Position numbers and translations under genes: made by a program. A stretch of 49,236 bases of DNA. It comes from Staphylothermus sp. (GTDB lineage: Archaea > Thermoproteota > Thermoprotei_A > Sulfolobales > Desulfurococcaceae). The stretch lies in the NCBI GenBank assembly GCA_021157925.1, contig JAGGVR010000149.1, positions 1 through 49,236 on the forward strand, given 5' to 3'. Below are positions 1-10,510 of this stretch, piece by piece. The notes below the pieces were generated by a model that saw only the letters and a program-made list of their open reading frames with translations, had not been told where the DNA came from and did not search any database. Within the stretch, counting starts at the first letter, position 1, and each line of letters starts with the position of its first letter.

Positions 1-152
1 CCGAGAACCGTAAACATGTACAAAAAGCAATACTAGCATTGCTTATTCCATAAACTAAATTATTACCTCACCAGTACATGTACTAAATTAGATTTTTAAA
101 TGCTTAGTAAATAATTTATCCTAATAGCTTTAATGACAATGGTGTACGTGGA

Positions 153-2540
153 ATGGCGAGGCAACTCTACAAGTTTACTGATAAGATCTACAGATTCCTC
201 GACAAAAAACCTGTACTTAAAACCTATTTAAAAATAATCATCTTAATAATTCTGATCGGGTTTGGACTATATCTACGTGCATTACCAGCTTTTAAGTATG
301 GACTAGAGCTCCACGCAAACGATCCATGGATAGAATACTGGCAAGCAAACTATACCTACACGCATGGACTAGCGTCATGGTATACTTTGACTAAACAAAA
401 CCCAGCAACACACATATTCTGGTATCCATGGGGAAGAGATTTTATTACATCAAGCTATCCTGGAACACCTATATGGACTGCAGCAACTTATTACTTAGTA
501 TCCTTTACAGGATTAAATATTAAAGAATGGATTATTCTCCAACCTCTCGTATTTGCCGCGATCGCGATGGTAGCTATCTACTTAGCAGCAAACGAGATAA
601 GTAGAGGAAACACATTTGCAGCAATTCTTTCTGTATTTATCTATGCAGTAGTTCCAGCAGCTAGTGATAGAAATATTGTAGGATTCGTAGAAAAAGAGGG
701 AATAGCCATAGGATTCATATTCTTATTCATCTACTTCTATTCAAAACTAACAAAGTCGTTAAGAAGTAGAACAGACAATATAACATTGTTAAAATATGCT
801 ATTCTATCTTCTCTTACAATGGCTTCCGTTGGTTGGTTCTGGGGAGGATTCGTATACGTATTTGGCAGCTTTATATTATTCCTATTAATATATCCGTTGT
901 TTGGGGCTAAGGATATTGATAATAGATTCATGAAATATAATTTGTTAATCATTGTATTATCGTTATTATTTGTAGGATTATCACCCAATATAATGCATAT
1001 TATGGGCTTCTATCCGTTTAGACTATCTATTGGCGCAATGCTGATAGGATTACTCATATTCCCGATACTCTTCTATATCCTATATACAGAGCATAAAAAA
1101 ATAGGATTACGTAAACCATTACTAACACCAGCAAGGTATTTCATATTATTAGTATTTACTGCAATTGTAGGAGTAGTTCTTATATCAACAGGTATAATTC
1201 ATATTGGAGCAAGATATGCATGGGCGCTCGGACTACATTTTATTAATGCTCCTCCTCTAGTACAGAGTATCGAAGAGCATCAACCAGCACTTCAAGCAAA
1301 TGGACCGATTGGGATCCTGACAACATGGGGTACTGGATTAACATGGTTATTCTTTGCTTCACCATTGTTTATGGCTATACTTGGAGCGATTTATCTACTA
1401 TATAAGGGAGAGCCTGACAGAGTATACCTGGCTATTGCATTCCTAATAGCCTTTTATGCTTACATGAATGCTACATATTTTGAAGCTACAGCGGCCGCGT
1501 TCGGGTTATTAGTAGCAGGAGTCTTTACTGGGTATCTTGCTTCAAAAGCTATACCGAGCAGAGAAGAAGTGATCTTATGGAGGAGGGGTAGAATAAGAGT
1601 TAGCACAAAATCAGAGTTCAGAACACTTGCGGGAATATTATTAATATTCGTACTAATTAATTTAGGATTCAGTGCTGCTTATACATACGATAATCATAGC
1701 AAAATGATTTATTCCATAATGTCTGGTTATGCCCCTGTTGGTGCAAGAAACGATGCTTGGTATAGATTAATTGATTACATTAATAAGAATTTAAGCAAGG
1801 ATTCTGTCATCATAGCTTGGTGGGATTATGGATACCCAATATCAGTAAATACTCATAGAGCGACAGTTGCTGACGGTGCTACTTTGAATGGTACTCAGAT
1901 ATCTATTCTTGCAAAAATACTAACGGCTAAAAATAGTACTGAAGCAGTTAATTTAATGAAGAAACTCAAGGTTCCATTCAATAAGACATATATAATGGTA
2001 TTTGATGTCTTCCGGTTTGTCAGGAGAGAAAATAATACATACCTTGTAGTACCAGTTGTAACGAGAATAGGTGGTATAGTGGGTATGATAGATATACCAA
2101 AGAGTATCTGGATGATAAGGATCGGAGGTAGAGATCCAGGCAATTACTTATATCTTTACGTTGCTGGACAAAACAATGTATTCATATCACCGAGATTCGA
2201 TGATCCCGAGAACCTGCCACTAATATATAAATTATTAGTTGACGGCATACTCTACCTTAATACTCTGGATAAGAACCATACATACTACTTTGCATGGTAT
2301 ACTGGCTCAGTTACGGAACTAAGTTACCAATATAATATCGTTAGGGAAAGACTAGGGATCAAGTATGAAGTATATGTTACTTCGACTAGAACACTAATGC
2401 CTATTGAGAGACCATTGGTAAACGATCCATATATTAAACCATATATAGTTATAGCAAGACCATTCGAAGGATTATCTTCTGGAGATACATCCTTGGTCGA
2501 GGTAATAGTGCTTTACCAGGTTGTTATGCCTAGCAAATAA
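153..2540 (+). CDS. aglB: Oligosaccharyl transferase STT3/AglB subunit
   Basis: 795 aa, many TM segments, WWDYG catalytic-region motif (AWWDYGYPI) after the TM region. Confidence 0.93.
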   Translation: MARQLYKFTDKIYRFLDKKPVLKTYLKIIILIILIGFGLYLRALPAFKYGLELHANDPWIEYWQANYTYTHGLASWYTLTKQNPATHIFWYPWGRDFITSSYPGTPIWTAATYYLVSFTGLNIKEWIILQPLVFAAIAMVAIYLAANEISRGNTFAAILSVFIYAVVPAASDRNIVGFVEKEGIAIGFIFLFIYFYSKLTKSLRSRTDNITLLKYAILSSLTMASVGWFWGGFVYVFGSFILFLLIYPLFGAKDIDNRFMKYNLLIIVLSLLFVGLSPNIMHIMGFYPFRLSIGAMLIGLLIFPILFYILYTEHKKIGLRKPLLTPARYFILLVFTAIVGVVLISTGIIHIGARYAWALGLHFINAPPLVQSIEEHQPALQANGPIGILTTWGTGLTWLFFASPLFMAILGAIYLLYKGEPDRVYLAIAFLIAFYAYMNATYFEATAAAFGLLVAGVFTGYLASKAIPSREEVILWRRGRIRVSTKSEFRTLAGILLIFVLINLGFSAAYTYDNHSKMIYSIMSGYAPVGARNDAWYRLIDYINKNLSKDSVIIAWWDYGYPISVNTHRATVADGATLNGTQISILAKILTAKNSTEAVNLMKKLKVPFNKTYIMVFDVFRFVRRENNTYLVVPVVTRIGGIVGMIDIPKSIWMIRIGGRDPGNYLYLYVAGQNNVFISPRFDDPENLPLIYKLLVDGILYLNTLDKNHTYYFAWYTGSVTELSYQYNIVRERLGIKYEVYVTSTRTLMPIERPLVNDPYIKPYIVIARPFEGLSSGDTSLVEVIVLYQVVMPSK

Positions 2541-2557
2541 TATAGAAGAATAAGCGT

Positions 2558-2576
2558 GGATTAATTAATCCTTTTT
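2558..2576 (+). terminator. Palindrome GGATTAATTAATCC followed by T-rich run, possible terminator
   Basis: Perfect 14-nt palindrome then TTTTT just after the aglB stop. Confidence 0.35.
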
Positions 2577-2622
2577 CTTAAAACTGTATCCATAAACAAT
2601 AATTTTCTAGGGTGTAGAGACG

Positions 2623-3174
2623 TTGCTATTTAGACGTAAAAAGATCAACCCATATAAAGAAACACTTTACGCTATTTATCATGCTAAAAACGGTATTAGT
2701 CGTATAGAGGCATTAATTGATAGAATAAATGCCCGTAGGAGAAAAATGCTTGAAATAGCTGCTCAACTAGAGATGAGAGGTGAGACATTTTTAGCTAAGA
2801 GATACGCAGCTGAAATAGCTAAACTAGATAAAATAAGTTCACGTTTAGCTGATTTAAAACTTGTTTTAGAAAAAGTTGTTCTCAGCCTTGAATATGCTAT
2901 GACTATACATAATTTTAGAGGGATAGCGAGCCAAGTATTATCGATCACAAAGGAATTAAAGAAATTACCAGAGTCAACAATACCAGATCTGGGACTAGTC
3001 TTTGCTAACCTAGAAGTGTCTTTGAGAAACCTAGAAGATCTCGACTATAATATTCCAGATATAGAGTTCAATGCACCAACAACTGATGTTGATGCTGAAC
3101 GTGTACTTTATGAAGCTAGAGAGATTGTTAGAAAGAAGCTTGAAACAGAACTTTTATCTACACAGGAAGACTAA
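2623..3174 (+). CDS. Snf7/ESCRT-III-like (CdvB family) protein, TTG start
   Basis: Basic N-terminus, long charged helices with CdvB-like 'AKRYAAEIAKLDKISSRLADLKLVLEKVVLSLE'. Confidence 0.75.
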   Translation: MLFRRKKINPYKETLYAIYHAKNGISRIEALIDRINARRRKMLEIAAQLEMRGETFLAKRYAAEIAKLDKISSRLADLKLVLEKVVLSLEYAMTIHNFRGIASQVLSITKELKKLPESTIPDLGLVFANLEVSLRNLEDLDYNIPDIEFNAPTTDVDAERVLYEAREIVRKKLETELLSTQED

Positions 3175-3175
3175 G

Positions 3176-3856
3176 CTATAATTCTACGACATATTGTTTC
3201 TTCTCTTTCAGAATCGCTATTTTAATATTTAGCTTATCAATTACCTTGTTAAGCATGCTTTGTTTGATCTTATTCACTAAATTAGATGGGGCCGTAATTA
3301 TGTGTTCATTGTATTCAGTATTTAGTAGTGATGAACCAATAGCATATGCCAATGCTTTCATCTGTGTAGACGGGTCTATTGACGGGTCTATAACCCATAC
3401 ACCTATTTTCTTTCCATTCATTTTAGCAATAATATCTGGTGCTAATGGTTTACGATGATACCTGTTCTCATGTGCCTCGAAACCCTTTGTCTGAAGATCC
3501 TCTATTACTTGTGACAATACATACTTCCTAGTTGGTATAAACCTATGTTGTTCCAAGTATTTTTCTAAGGGACCATGAGTTTCCGGATCATATAATGTGT
3601 ATCTACCTCTAGCTATTCTGAACAGGAATAATTTATCAGGATCCCTATATCTATCTTTGCTATTACTATTAACAGTGACTAGATCTATTTCGAAGTCAAG
3701 ACTGGTCTCCGGCCTGCTTGGGTCGAGTTTTTTAGCGTATTTTGTGAGCTCTTTTCTGGTAAATGACGTTTTACCCATTCTTACTAATTCTTCAGCAGCT
3801 TCCTTCAATATCATCCAATTGGGTTTCTTATAGACATTCCCATTATTGAATTCCAA
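3176..3856 (-). CDS. Conserved protein: N-terminal winged-helix-like domain plus C-terminal PDDEXK-like fold (possibly inactive)
   Basis: N-terminal 'VTVNSNSKDRYRDPDKLFLFRIARGRYTLYDPETHG' resembles restriction-associated wHTH domains; C-terminal 'PDIIAKMNGKKIGVWVID'. Confidence 0.5.
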   Translation of the reverse strand: MEFNNGNVYKKPNWMILKEAAEELVRMGKTSFTRKELTKYAKKLDPSRPETSLDFEIDLVTVNSNSKDRYRDPDKLFLFRIARGRYTLYDPETHGPLEKYLEQHRFIPTRKYVLSQVIEDLQTKGFEAHENRYHRKPLAPDIIAKMNGKKIGVWVIDPSIDPSTQMKALAYAIGSSLLNTEYNEHIITAPSNLVNKIKQSMLNKVIDKLNIKIAILKEKKQYVVEL

Positions 3857-3968
3857 GACATTTCCCCCTCTACAATAACAGTTTAAACTGGTATATATAA
3901 ATTAATGCAAAGAAACAGAAAATTAGATACATAAGAAAAGGAAAAATAGGGGAATTATGGGAAGTATA

Positions 3969-4838
3969 TTACTTGTTGTTTTTCTCAAGTCTATTAATTA
4001 GTCTTATTGCTAATTCATGAATAGCTTTTGCTGCATCTGCTTCTGGATATTCTATGTAATATGGTACTCCTTTATCCAATGCTTCCCCTATGAAGGGATC
4101 TAGGGGGATTCTTGCCAGTAATTCAGTATTGTATTTCTTTGCTAGTTCTTCGCCTGTACTTTTCCCTAGTAATTGATATACTGATCCACACTTGGGGCAC
4201 TTAAAATAACTCATGTTCTCAACTAGACCTAATAAATTCACATCATTATTTATGACGAAATTAATTGCTTTAGCAACAATTACTTCTGATAAGACGCTGG
4301 GAGCCGTAACTACTATTGCTCCATCTAAGTCGTTTATTACTTGTACAATGGTTATGGCTTCATCTCCTGTGCCCGGGGGTAGATCTATTATTAAGAAGTC
4401 ATTTTCTCCCCAATTCACCTTAGCTAGTAACTCTGTTATGGCTTTAGATACTAAGGGTCCGCGCCAAACTATTGGTACATCAGGAGATTCAAGCATTAGA
4501 TTAGTGGCTACTACTTTTACGCCAAGAGGACCGGGAGTTGGCTCTATCCCTCTCTCACTAGCATATAATCTATGTCCATGCATCCCCAAAACAGTTGGTA
4601 TTGATGAACCATGAATATCTGCGTCAAGCAGAGCTACTTTATAGCCTTCACTAGCAAGGGCTAGTGCTAACATTGAGGATACAAAGGTTTTCCCAACACC
4701 ACCCTTACCGCTAAGAACAATTATTTTATGACGTGTTTTACTTAGTCTTTCTCTAGCATCATTTATTAGTTTAAAAACAGAAGTGAATTGCTTTGGTTGT
4801 CTGTCTTGATTTAGGTTATAACCCATAAGCACCACCAC
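3969..4838 (-). CDS. Mrp/NBP35-family P-loop ATPase (Fe-S carrier)
   Basis: Walker A 'LSGKGGVGKTF', 'LLDADIHGSSIPTVLG', 'DLPPGTGDEA', CPKC near C-terminus. Confidence 0.93.
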   Translation of the reverse strand: MVVLMGYNLNQDRQPKQFTSVFKLINDARERLSKTRHKIIVLSGKGGVGKTFVSSMLALALASEGYKVALLDADIHGSSIPTVLGMHGHRLYASERGIEPTPGPLGVKVVATNLMLESPDVPIVWRGPLVSKAITELLAKVNWGENDFLIIDLPPGTGDEAITIVQVINDLDGAIVVTAPSVLSEVIVAKAINFVINNDVNLLGLVENMSYFKCPKCGSVYQLLGKSTGEELAKKYNTELLARIPLDPFIGEALDKGVPYYIEYPEADAAKAIHELAIRLINRLEKNNK

Positions 4839-5038
4839 TGATTATCAACTATATAACACGCTTATACATAGTTTTAAAACTAGTGTTTACAAATGAACAA
4901 TAACTGTTAAACTGTTAACAAGAATAATATTTTATCATGTAACAACTGTATATACATGGTAAAAGAATCAATGAGAACAACAGACTTGAAAAACATTTTA
5001 TCTATGAGGAGTTGAGGAGGCTGGTATGGTGTGAACGA

Positions 5039-6226
5039 ATGAGTGAAGAAAAGGGATACGAGATTGCTTCCATTAAAGCTTTAAAACAACAAGTCTTCAG
5101 TATAACAATTCAATCTATAGGCGGATTCGTTTCCACGTTTATTTTTGGATTATATAGGTTCTTCTTAAAGAAACACCCATGGGTTTTAGCAATAAATCCG
5201 CCTTTAAAGGATCTTCATGGTAATATTTATTCAAGTTTCCTATCCAGGCTTAATAGTGGTTTACACATTGGATTAATTAAACCTAGTATGAGGGATAGAA
5301 TAGTTCTAAGCAATATTTTGATCGTTCTGTTTACCCAAATGTTTTCCGGGGTATTGATTGTTTTTATTACGTGGTTAATAATTGGAGGAGACCTCTTATT
5401 AATTTTTGAAACGGTTATTCCTGCAATCGCTCTTGTTTCTCTACTAATGTATCCTTTCTCATCTTATTTCTCGATATATAGTTACAGGAAAGGATATGAT
5501 CCGGAGAGTCTATTATTACCTATAGTCATGATGATCGCTGACGTGATAACAACTCCCGTTCTTGTGGGCTATGCTATCATTGTTGAATCAATAGATATTT
5601 TCCTAAGGCATTTTCTATTTATAATAGCTTCAGCGGTCGTTATCATAGTATTGATATCAGCATTTAGGATAAGAACAACTAAAACACTTAGAATACTTCA
5701 AGAAAGCCAATTAATATTGATAAGTTGCTTTTTACTCGACATTGGTGCAGGAACGGTATTTGCATTCAATATCGATTTATTAGTTAAAAACCCATTCATA
5801 TTACTAACTGCACCAGTATTTAACGCAATAAGCGGTTCTATCGCCTCCATGTATGCTGTTAGACAAAACGTTATGTATCATCTCGGACTCACAAGCCTAA
5901 AGCCAGGATTTGATAAGTTAAAATATATTCCCTACATGTACATTATAATGTTATATGGTACAACAGTTGTCGGTTCAATAGGATATGCACTAGCAACCAT
6001 TATAAGCAAAGAATCTCTTCTCCCTCTCTGGATAGATTTGTTCTTAATAATAGTAACTGGATCAGTATCTGTCCCAATACTATGGGTTCTTATACAATTA
6101 CTAGCATATTTATGCTTCAAGATCGGTTTTGACCCGGATAATGTAATGGTGCCACTTCTAACCAGCATAGTTGATTTCACCGGCTCAATCATATATATTG
6201 GGATCGCACAATTGATAATTGGTTAA
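5039..6226 (+). CDS. MgtE/SLC41-like divalent cation transporter, two internal repeats
   Basis: Two copies of the MgtE-type motif ('NPPLKDLHGNIYSSFLSRLNSGLHIG' and 'TAPVFNAISGSIASMYAVRQNVMYHLG'); ATG chosen over upstream TTG. Confidence 0.75.
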   Translation: MSEEKGYEIASIKALKQQVFSITIQSIGGFVSTFIFGLYRFFLKKHPWVLAINPPLKDLHGNIYSSFLSRLNSGLHIGLIKPSMRDRIVLSNILIVLFTQMFSGVLIVFITWLIIGGDLLLIFETVIPAIALVSLLMYPFSSYFSIYSYRKGYDPESLLLPIVMMIADVITTPVLVGYAIIVESIDIFLRHFLFIIASAVVIIVLISAFRIRTTKTLRILQESQLILISCFLLDIGAGTVFAFNIDLLVKNPFILLTAPVFNAISGSIASMYAVRQNVMYHLGLTSLKPGFDKLKYIPYMYIIMLYGTTVVGSIGYALATIISKESLLPLWIDLFLIIVTGSVSVPILWVLIQLLAYLCFKIGFDPDNVMVPLLTSIVDFTGSIIYIGIAQLIIG

Positions 6227-6259
6227 CATAGAGAAGATATTTAATGAGGCGACAGACTT

Positions 6260-7225
6260 TTGAAGAAAAAATGCAGCATAGCACCCGGTAAAATAATATT
6301 ATTTGGAGAACACTTCGTTGTTAAAGGATGCCCGGCACTAGTAACTGCTGTAAACTTGTACGCTAAAACATGTATAGAGGAAAGAAACGATAACAAACAC
6401 TACCTATACTCGCACCAACTAGGTAAAAAAGTAGATCTGGACTCTAGCCAAATAGATAAATGGGCTCGATCTTTTAAAACTATATACCAACTTGTATCTG
6501 AGAAATACGGTAAACTCAAGGGATTTAATGCAATAATAGATTCAGAAATACCGATGGCTGCTGGAATGGGCTCATCTGCTGCAACAGCTGTTTCATTTAC
6601 TCACGCATTATTATCATTTATCGATAATAAACCAAGTAAGGAACTAGTAAACAAGATCGCTTTTGAAGCAGAAAAGAAAGTACATATAAAACCTAGTGGC
6701 ATAGATAACACCATAGCCGTATATGGTGGATTAATCTATTACAAAAAAGGAGAAATTAAACCATTAAATATTGAGTGGCCCAGAGAATACTCCTTAATAG
6801 TTGTTGATACCGGAGTAAAGAGAGACACAGGTTTTGTTGTCAAAGACGTCTTAGAAAGATATGATAGAAATCTTGAAATAATGGAAAAGATATATGAAGT
6901 AGCCTCTATAATCACAAACAAGGCACTAGAATATATTAGGAACAAGAACTTTAAACAACTAGGAGAACTAATGAATATAAACCATGGACTGCTAGTAGCA
7001 ATAGGAGTCTCGATCCTTGAAACAGAAATTATAGTTCATAAGCTCCTATCTCTCGGAGCACTTGGAGCAAAAATAAGTGGCGCAGGAAGAGGAGGAATTG
7101 TTTATGGAATTATTGATAAAGAACACGTTGAAAGAATAGTTAAAGCATTCAAGAAAATTGGATACAATGCTTTTGGACTACAACCCGTTAAAGAAGGGGT
7201 ACAGGAGATAAACAAAGATAAATAA
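6260..7225 (+). CDS. mvk: Mevalonate kinase (GHMP family), TTG start
   Basis: APGKIILFGEHFVV, 'PMAAGMGSSAATAVS', 'GAKISGAGRGG'. Confidence 0.92.
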   Translation: MKKKCSIAPGKIILFGEHFVVKGCPALVTAVNLYAKTCIEERNDNKHYLYSHQLGKKVDLDSSQIDKWARSFKTIYQLVSEKYGKLKGFNAIIDSEIPMAAGMGSSAATAVSFTHALLSFIDNKPSKELVNKIAFEAEKKVHIKPSGIDNTIAVYGGLIYYKKGEIKPLNIEWPREYSLIVVDTGVKRDTGFVVKDVLERYDRNLEIMEKIYEVASIITNKALEYIRNKNFKQLGELMNINHGLLVAIGVSILETEIIVHKLLSLGALGAKISGAGRGGIVYGIIDKEHVERIVKAFKKIGYNAFGLQPVKEGVQEINKDK

Positions 7226-7308
7226 TATTCTAGTAAATTCATTATGATATATGGGATGAAGAGGTAAACCGGATGAACAGATGATTAAACTCCCATGGGC
7301 TGACCGTA

Positions 7309-7731
7309 TTGGTTTCTAATGTCTTAAACATTAAGCATTTAGATCCAGAACATCTATTATTAAAAATATATGGTTACCTATCACATTACATGATGAAGTT
7401 ATATGAATACAATAATGAAGCAAAGAAGCATGGATTCTATTTAAAACCAGTACATATAGTTGTTAAGAAGAATAGTAGTGGAGATAAATTAAAGTATTAT
7501 TACTTTGGCAGATACTGGTATAAAATAATACCCGTTAAGAGAAAGAATCGAAGATCAATCAAATGGGTTTATGTAGGAAGGAATAAACCATTAAATAATC
7601 TTCCAGATCCTCCAAGAAACCCGTTAGAAGGACTAGTTATCAAGATCAGTAATGAAAGAATAGAAATAATATCGTCAAACAAGAATATACTGGAAAACAT
7701 AAAAAAGCTATTAAAAGAAGCTTCACAATGA
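7309..7731 (+). CDS. Conserved hypothetical protein
   Basis: 140-aa ORF, stop overlaps start of the downstream amidohydrolase; start uncertain. Confidence 0.6.
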   Translation: MVSNVLNIKHLDPEHLLLKIYGYLSHYMMKLYEYNNEAKKHGFYLKPVHIVVKKNSSGDKLKYYYFGRYWYKIIPVKRKNRRSIKWVYVGRNKPLNNLPDPPRNPLEGLVIKISNERIEIISSNKNILENIKKLLKEASQ

Positions 7732-9029
7732 ATGGTGACAATATGGGAATATTGATAAGAAATGCTAGATTCATAGTATCTCCACTAGAGAATTATGGAA
7801 TAAGCATACTTGAAAACAAGAATATATTCATAGAAGATAATAAGATCGAATGCATAGGCGACAAATGTGGAGATAAAAAAGACATGGTGATCGATGCTTC
7901 TAAACACATAGTTATTCCAGGTTTAATAAATGCACATACACATGCAGCAATGATTTTCCTCAGAGGCTCTTTACCAGATGCAGAGTTCTGGGAGTGGATA
8001 CCACGAATTACTGATATCGAGGGAAAACTCATTAACAAAGAACTCGTTTTCCACGCTAGCAGACTAGCTTGTCTAGAAATGCTAGTAAACGGCATAGTTG
8101 GATTCATAGATATGTATTACTATCCCCTAGAAACTCTTAAAGCCTGCCAAGAATACGGCTTATTCATAGCCACAGGCCCCATTTATAAAAAGGAGAAAAG
8201 ACAACAAATAGAGAAATTCTATAGAGAAGCAAGGAAATATCGAAATCATATACCCATTGTAAACATTCATAGCCTATACTCACAACCTGAAGAAGAACTA
8301 TTGGAAGCACATGCCTTCTCTCTTGAAAAAAATATTCGTTTACAAATACATGTATCAGAAACTAGGAAAGAAGTATTCATGTTAAAGAAGAAAACAGGGT
8401 TTTGGCCCGTAGAATATATGTATAAGAAAAAACTACTCGATAAAAATACTATTCTAGTGCATGCTAACTGGTTAACTAGCACCGAGCTAGAATATGTTGC
8501 TGAGAAAAGATCATATATAGTTACATGTCCTCATACATCTATGCGTTTAGCAGAAGCAGGATTCACACCAGTCTACGAGGCATTAGAAAAAGGAATTATT
8601 CTAGGAATAGGGACCGATGGTAGCAGTGGTGATAGATATAATATCCTAGATGAAATGAAAGAACTTGCTTTATTCTATAGACATAATTACTGGGACACAA
8701 GATTATCTATTAAATACGTTTATTCACACCTAGTTCTAAACAACTATAAGATCGTTGGGGTGAAAGGAGGAATAATAAAACCCAGATATCCAGCTCACAT
8801 AACCCTTCTAAGAATAGATCCTATTAAACATACACCATTAAAGAAAGATAATGTGCTAGCAAGACTGATTTTATCAAGCGAATTCTACGTGGATTACACT
8901 ATTATAGACGGTATTATTAGGTACAATTCAAGTCTTTTTGAAGAATACATTGACAAAGTTAAGAATAGTCTTCAATATATCGAAAGAGTTGCTGATAAAA
9001 TAGATTATGAGAAAGGTGTTGCTAAGTGA
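7728..9029 (+). CDS. Amidohydrolase, MtaD/SAH deaminase-like
   Basis: 'PGLINAHTHAAM', 'IHVSETRKE', 'VHANWL', 'GTDGSSGDRYN'. Confidence 0.85.
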   Translation: MNGDNMGILIRNARFIVSPLENYGISILENKNIFIEDNKIECIGDKCGDKKDMVIDASKHIVIPGLINAHTHAAMIFLRGSLPDAEFWEWIPRITDIEGKLINKELVFHASRLACLEMLVNGIVGFIDMYYYPLETLKACQEYGLFIATGPIYKKEKRQQIEKFYREARKYRNHIPIVNIHSLYSQPEEELLEAHAFSLEKNIRLQIHVSETRKEVFMLKKKTGFWPVEYMYKKKLLDKNTILVHANWLTSTELEYVAEKRSYIVTCPHTSMRLAEAGFTPVYEALEKGIILGIGTDGSSGDRYNILDEMKELALFYRHNYWDTRLSIKYVYSHLVLNNYKIVGVKGGIIKPRYPAHITLLRIDPIKHTPLKKDNVLARLILSSEFYVDYTIIDGIIRYNSSLFEEYIDKVKNSLQYIERVADKIDYEKGVAK

Positions 9030-9259
9030 AGATCTCTCCGAGAAAATATTATTACCTCGGATTATTTGCTGTAATATCCACACTAACTGCTTCACTACTT
9101 TCACTTTATGTCTACATAGTATACCACAAAAACAATTATTTATACTACTTTATATTCTGGCTCATAATATGTTTCATCGATATAATTGTCTGGAGAAAAC
9201 CACCTAAACAAGAAGAAGAGAAGTTATCTCTTGAACAAAATATCCCAGAAAATCCTTGA
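9026..9259 (+). CDS. Small two-TM membrane protein
   Basis: 77 aa, overlaps upstream stop by 4 nt, two hydrophobic segments; 3' end overlaps the convergent nitrilase gene. Confidence 0.55.
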   Translation: MKISPRKYYYLGLFAVISTLTASLLSLYVYIVYHKNNYLYYFIFWLIICFIDIIVWRKPPKQEEEKLSLEQNIPENP

Positions 9260-10039
9260 TTTATCAATTACTGGAATAGTTTTCCTAGCTTCTTCAACAA
9301 CCTCAGGCTTTATAGCCCATTCAATATATCCCGGTTTAAACCCCATATCTACTTCTCTAAAGCCATATGGGTTGAACACACCGCTTCTACCAACGTATAG
9401 TTCTCCAGTATGATCAGATAATATGATATACATGGTGTTTTCATGACTTCTAGCTTTACCAAGGATATCTAGTATTTCTTCTTTTAAATATCCCTTAACC
9501 CATCCTGAATGAACAAATACTCCGTAGGCATTATTTCTTGTATAAGTCCTAAATAGTTCTGGAAATCTGAGATCGAAGCATATGGCTACATAGAATAGGT
9601 ATTTACCTAGATAAATACCCTTAGATAAAGAGTTTCCAGGTATGAAGTAATCAGATTCTCTATATCCATAAGCATCGAATAAGTGGATTTTACTATAGAC
9701 TTTACTAGTTCTTCCACTTGGCTCTATCAATACACTAGTACTCATGGTTTTCGGTTTTATGTCGGTTTTTTCTATTATATGAGCAAGAATATTCGTATCT
9801 AGAGAACTTGCTAGATCAGATAATCTTGCAATGAATGAACTATCTTCTAATGATTCTGACCTATTGTAGACATCTAATGGTTTTAGACCTGCTAATATGT
9901 TGATCATCGAGTATTCGGGCAGTAAAACAATATCTGCCTCTCTATAGTGTTTCGATAAGATCTCTTTTATCTTTTCATAATTTTTTCGAGGATCAGCCTT
10001 GAATTCATCTTGTACAATACCAACTATTATTTCATCCAA
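9224..10039 (-). CDS. Carbon-nitrogen hydrolase (nitrilase superfamily)
   Basis: E/K/C triad context: 'LLPEYSM', 'SKIHLFD', 'ICFDLRFPELFR'. Confidence 0.9.
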   Translation of the reverse strand: MDEIIVGIVQDEFKADPRKNYEKIKEILSKHYREADIVLLPEYSMINILAGLKPLDVYNRSESLEDSSFIARLSDLASSLDTNILAHIIEKTDIKPKTMSTSVLIEPSGRTSKVYSKIHLFDAYGYRESDYFIPGNSLSKGIYLGKYLFYVAICFDLRFPELFRTYTRNNAYGVFVHSGWVKGYLKEEILDILGKARSHENTMYIILSDHTGELYVGRSGVFNPYGFREVDMGFKPGYIEWAIKPEVVEEARKTIPVIDKSRIFWDILFKR

Positions 10040-10092
10040 TTTAACAATACCACCAATTCCTAATGAGCTTTGTTACTATTAATTATTGTTTT

Positions 10093-10434
10093 TTAAGCTG
10101 AACCCTGACCTAATAGTTTTTTTATCTCATTTGTTGCATTTCTTGTCAATATCTCGTTGAGGTCAAATACCTCGATCTTAACATCTTTTATTACAAATCT
10201 ATTGTCTTCGACCTCATATTGGAGAATAATATTCACTACCGCATCTTTGGGTACTTCGAACTTTTCAACAAGAATATTGTATATTTTTGCATTGATATCG
10301 CTTATTATATTATTGATTTCTTTGGCATCTAGCTTCTTTTGTTTATAATAGTCTCTTAGTGCTGCATTCACCACTCTCCTAAGTTTTAATGCATAACCAC
10401 TCAATCTTATAGGACCAGTTCTAACTTCCGGCAA
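10093..10434 (-). CDS. Conserved archaeal protein of unknown function
   Basis: 113-aa ORF with coding-like composition. Confidence 0.6.
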   Translation of the reverse strand: MPEVRTGPIRLSGYALKLRRVVNAALRDYYKQKKLDAKEINNIISDINAKIYNILVEKFEVPKDAVVNIILQYEVEDNRFVIKDVKIEVFDLNEILTRNATNEIKKLLGQGSA

Positions 10435-10510
10435 CTCTTTTTACACCTATTATATATTATTGATCAAGGATGGATTATAGTTTTTCGTTAAGAAATTGTC
10501 TGGGTGAATA

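Noticed and set aside
25-84. Hairpin AAGCAAT-ACTAGC-ATTGCTT and palindrome AGTACATGTACT upstream of aglB
   Set aside because: Short elements expected by chance in AT-rich DNA; no repeat elsewhere noticed
737-988. Antisense ORFs overlapping strong genes (e.g. 737-988, 1895-2143, 4213-4614, 12128-12481, 38991-39500, 45327-45749)
   Set aside because: Fully inside well-supported genes on the opposite strand, no recognisable domains
4869-4923. Palindrome TAGTTTTAAAACTA and direct repeat ACTGTTA upstream of the Mrp gene
   Set aside because: Compatible with ordinary TATA/BRE-like AT-rich promoter sequence
9007-9413. ORFs 9007-9207 and 9186-9413
   Set aside because: Alternate frames of the 77-aa membrane protein and nitrilase genes; no SD or family signal
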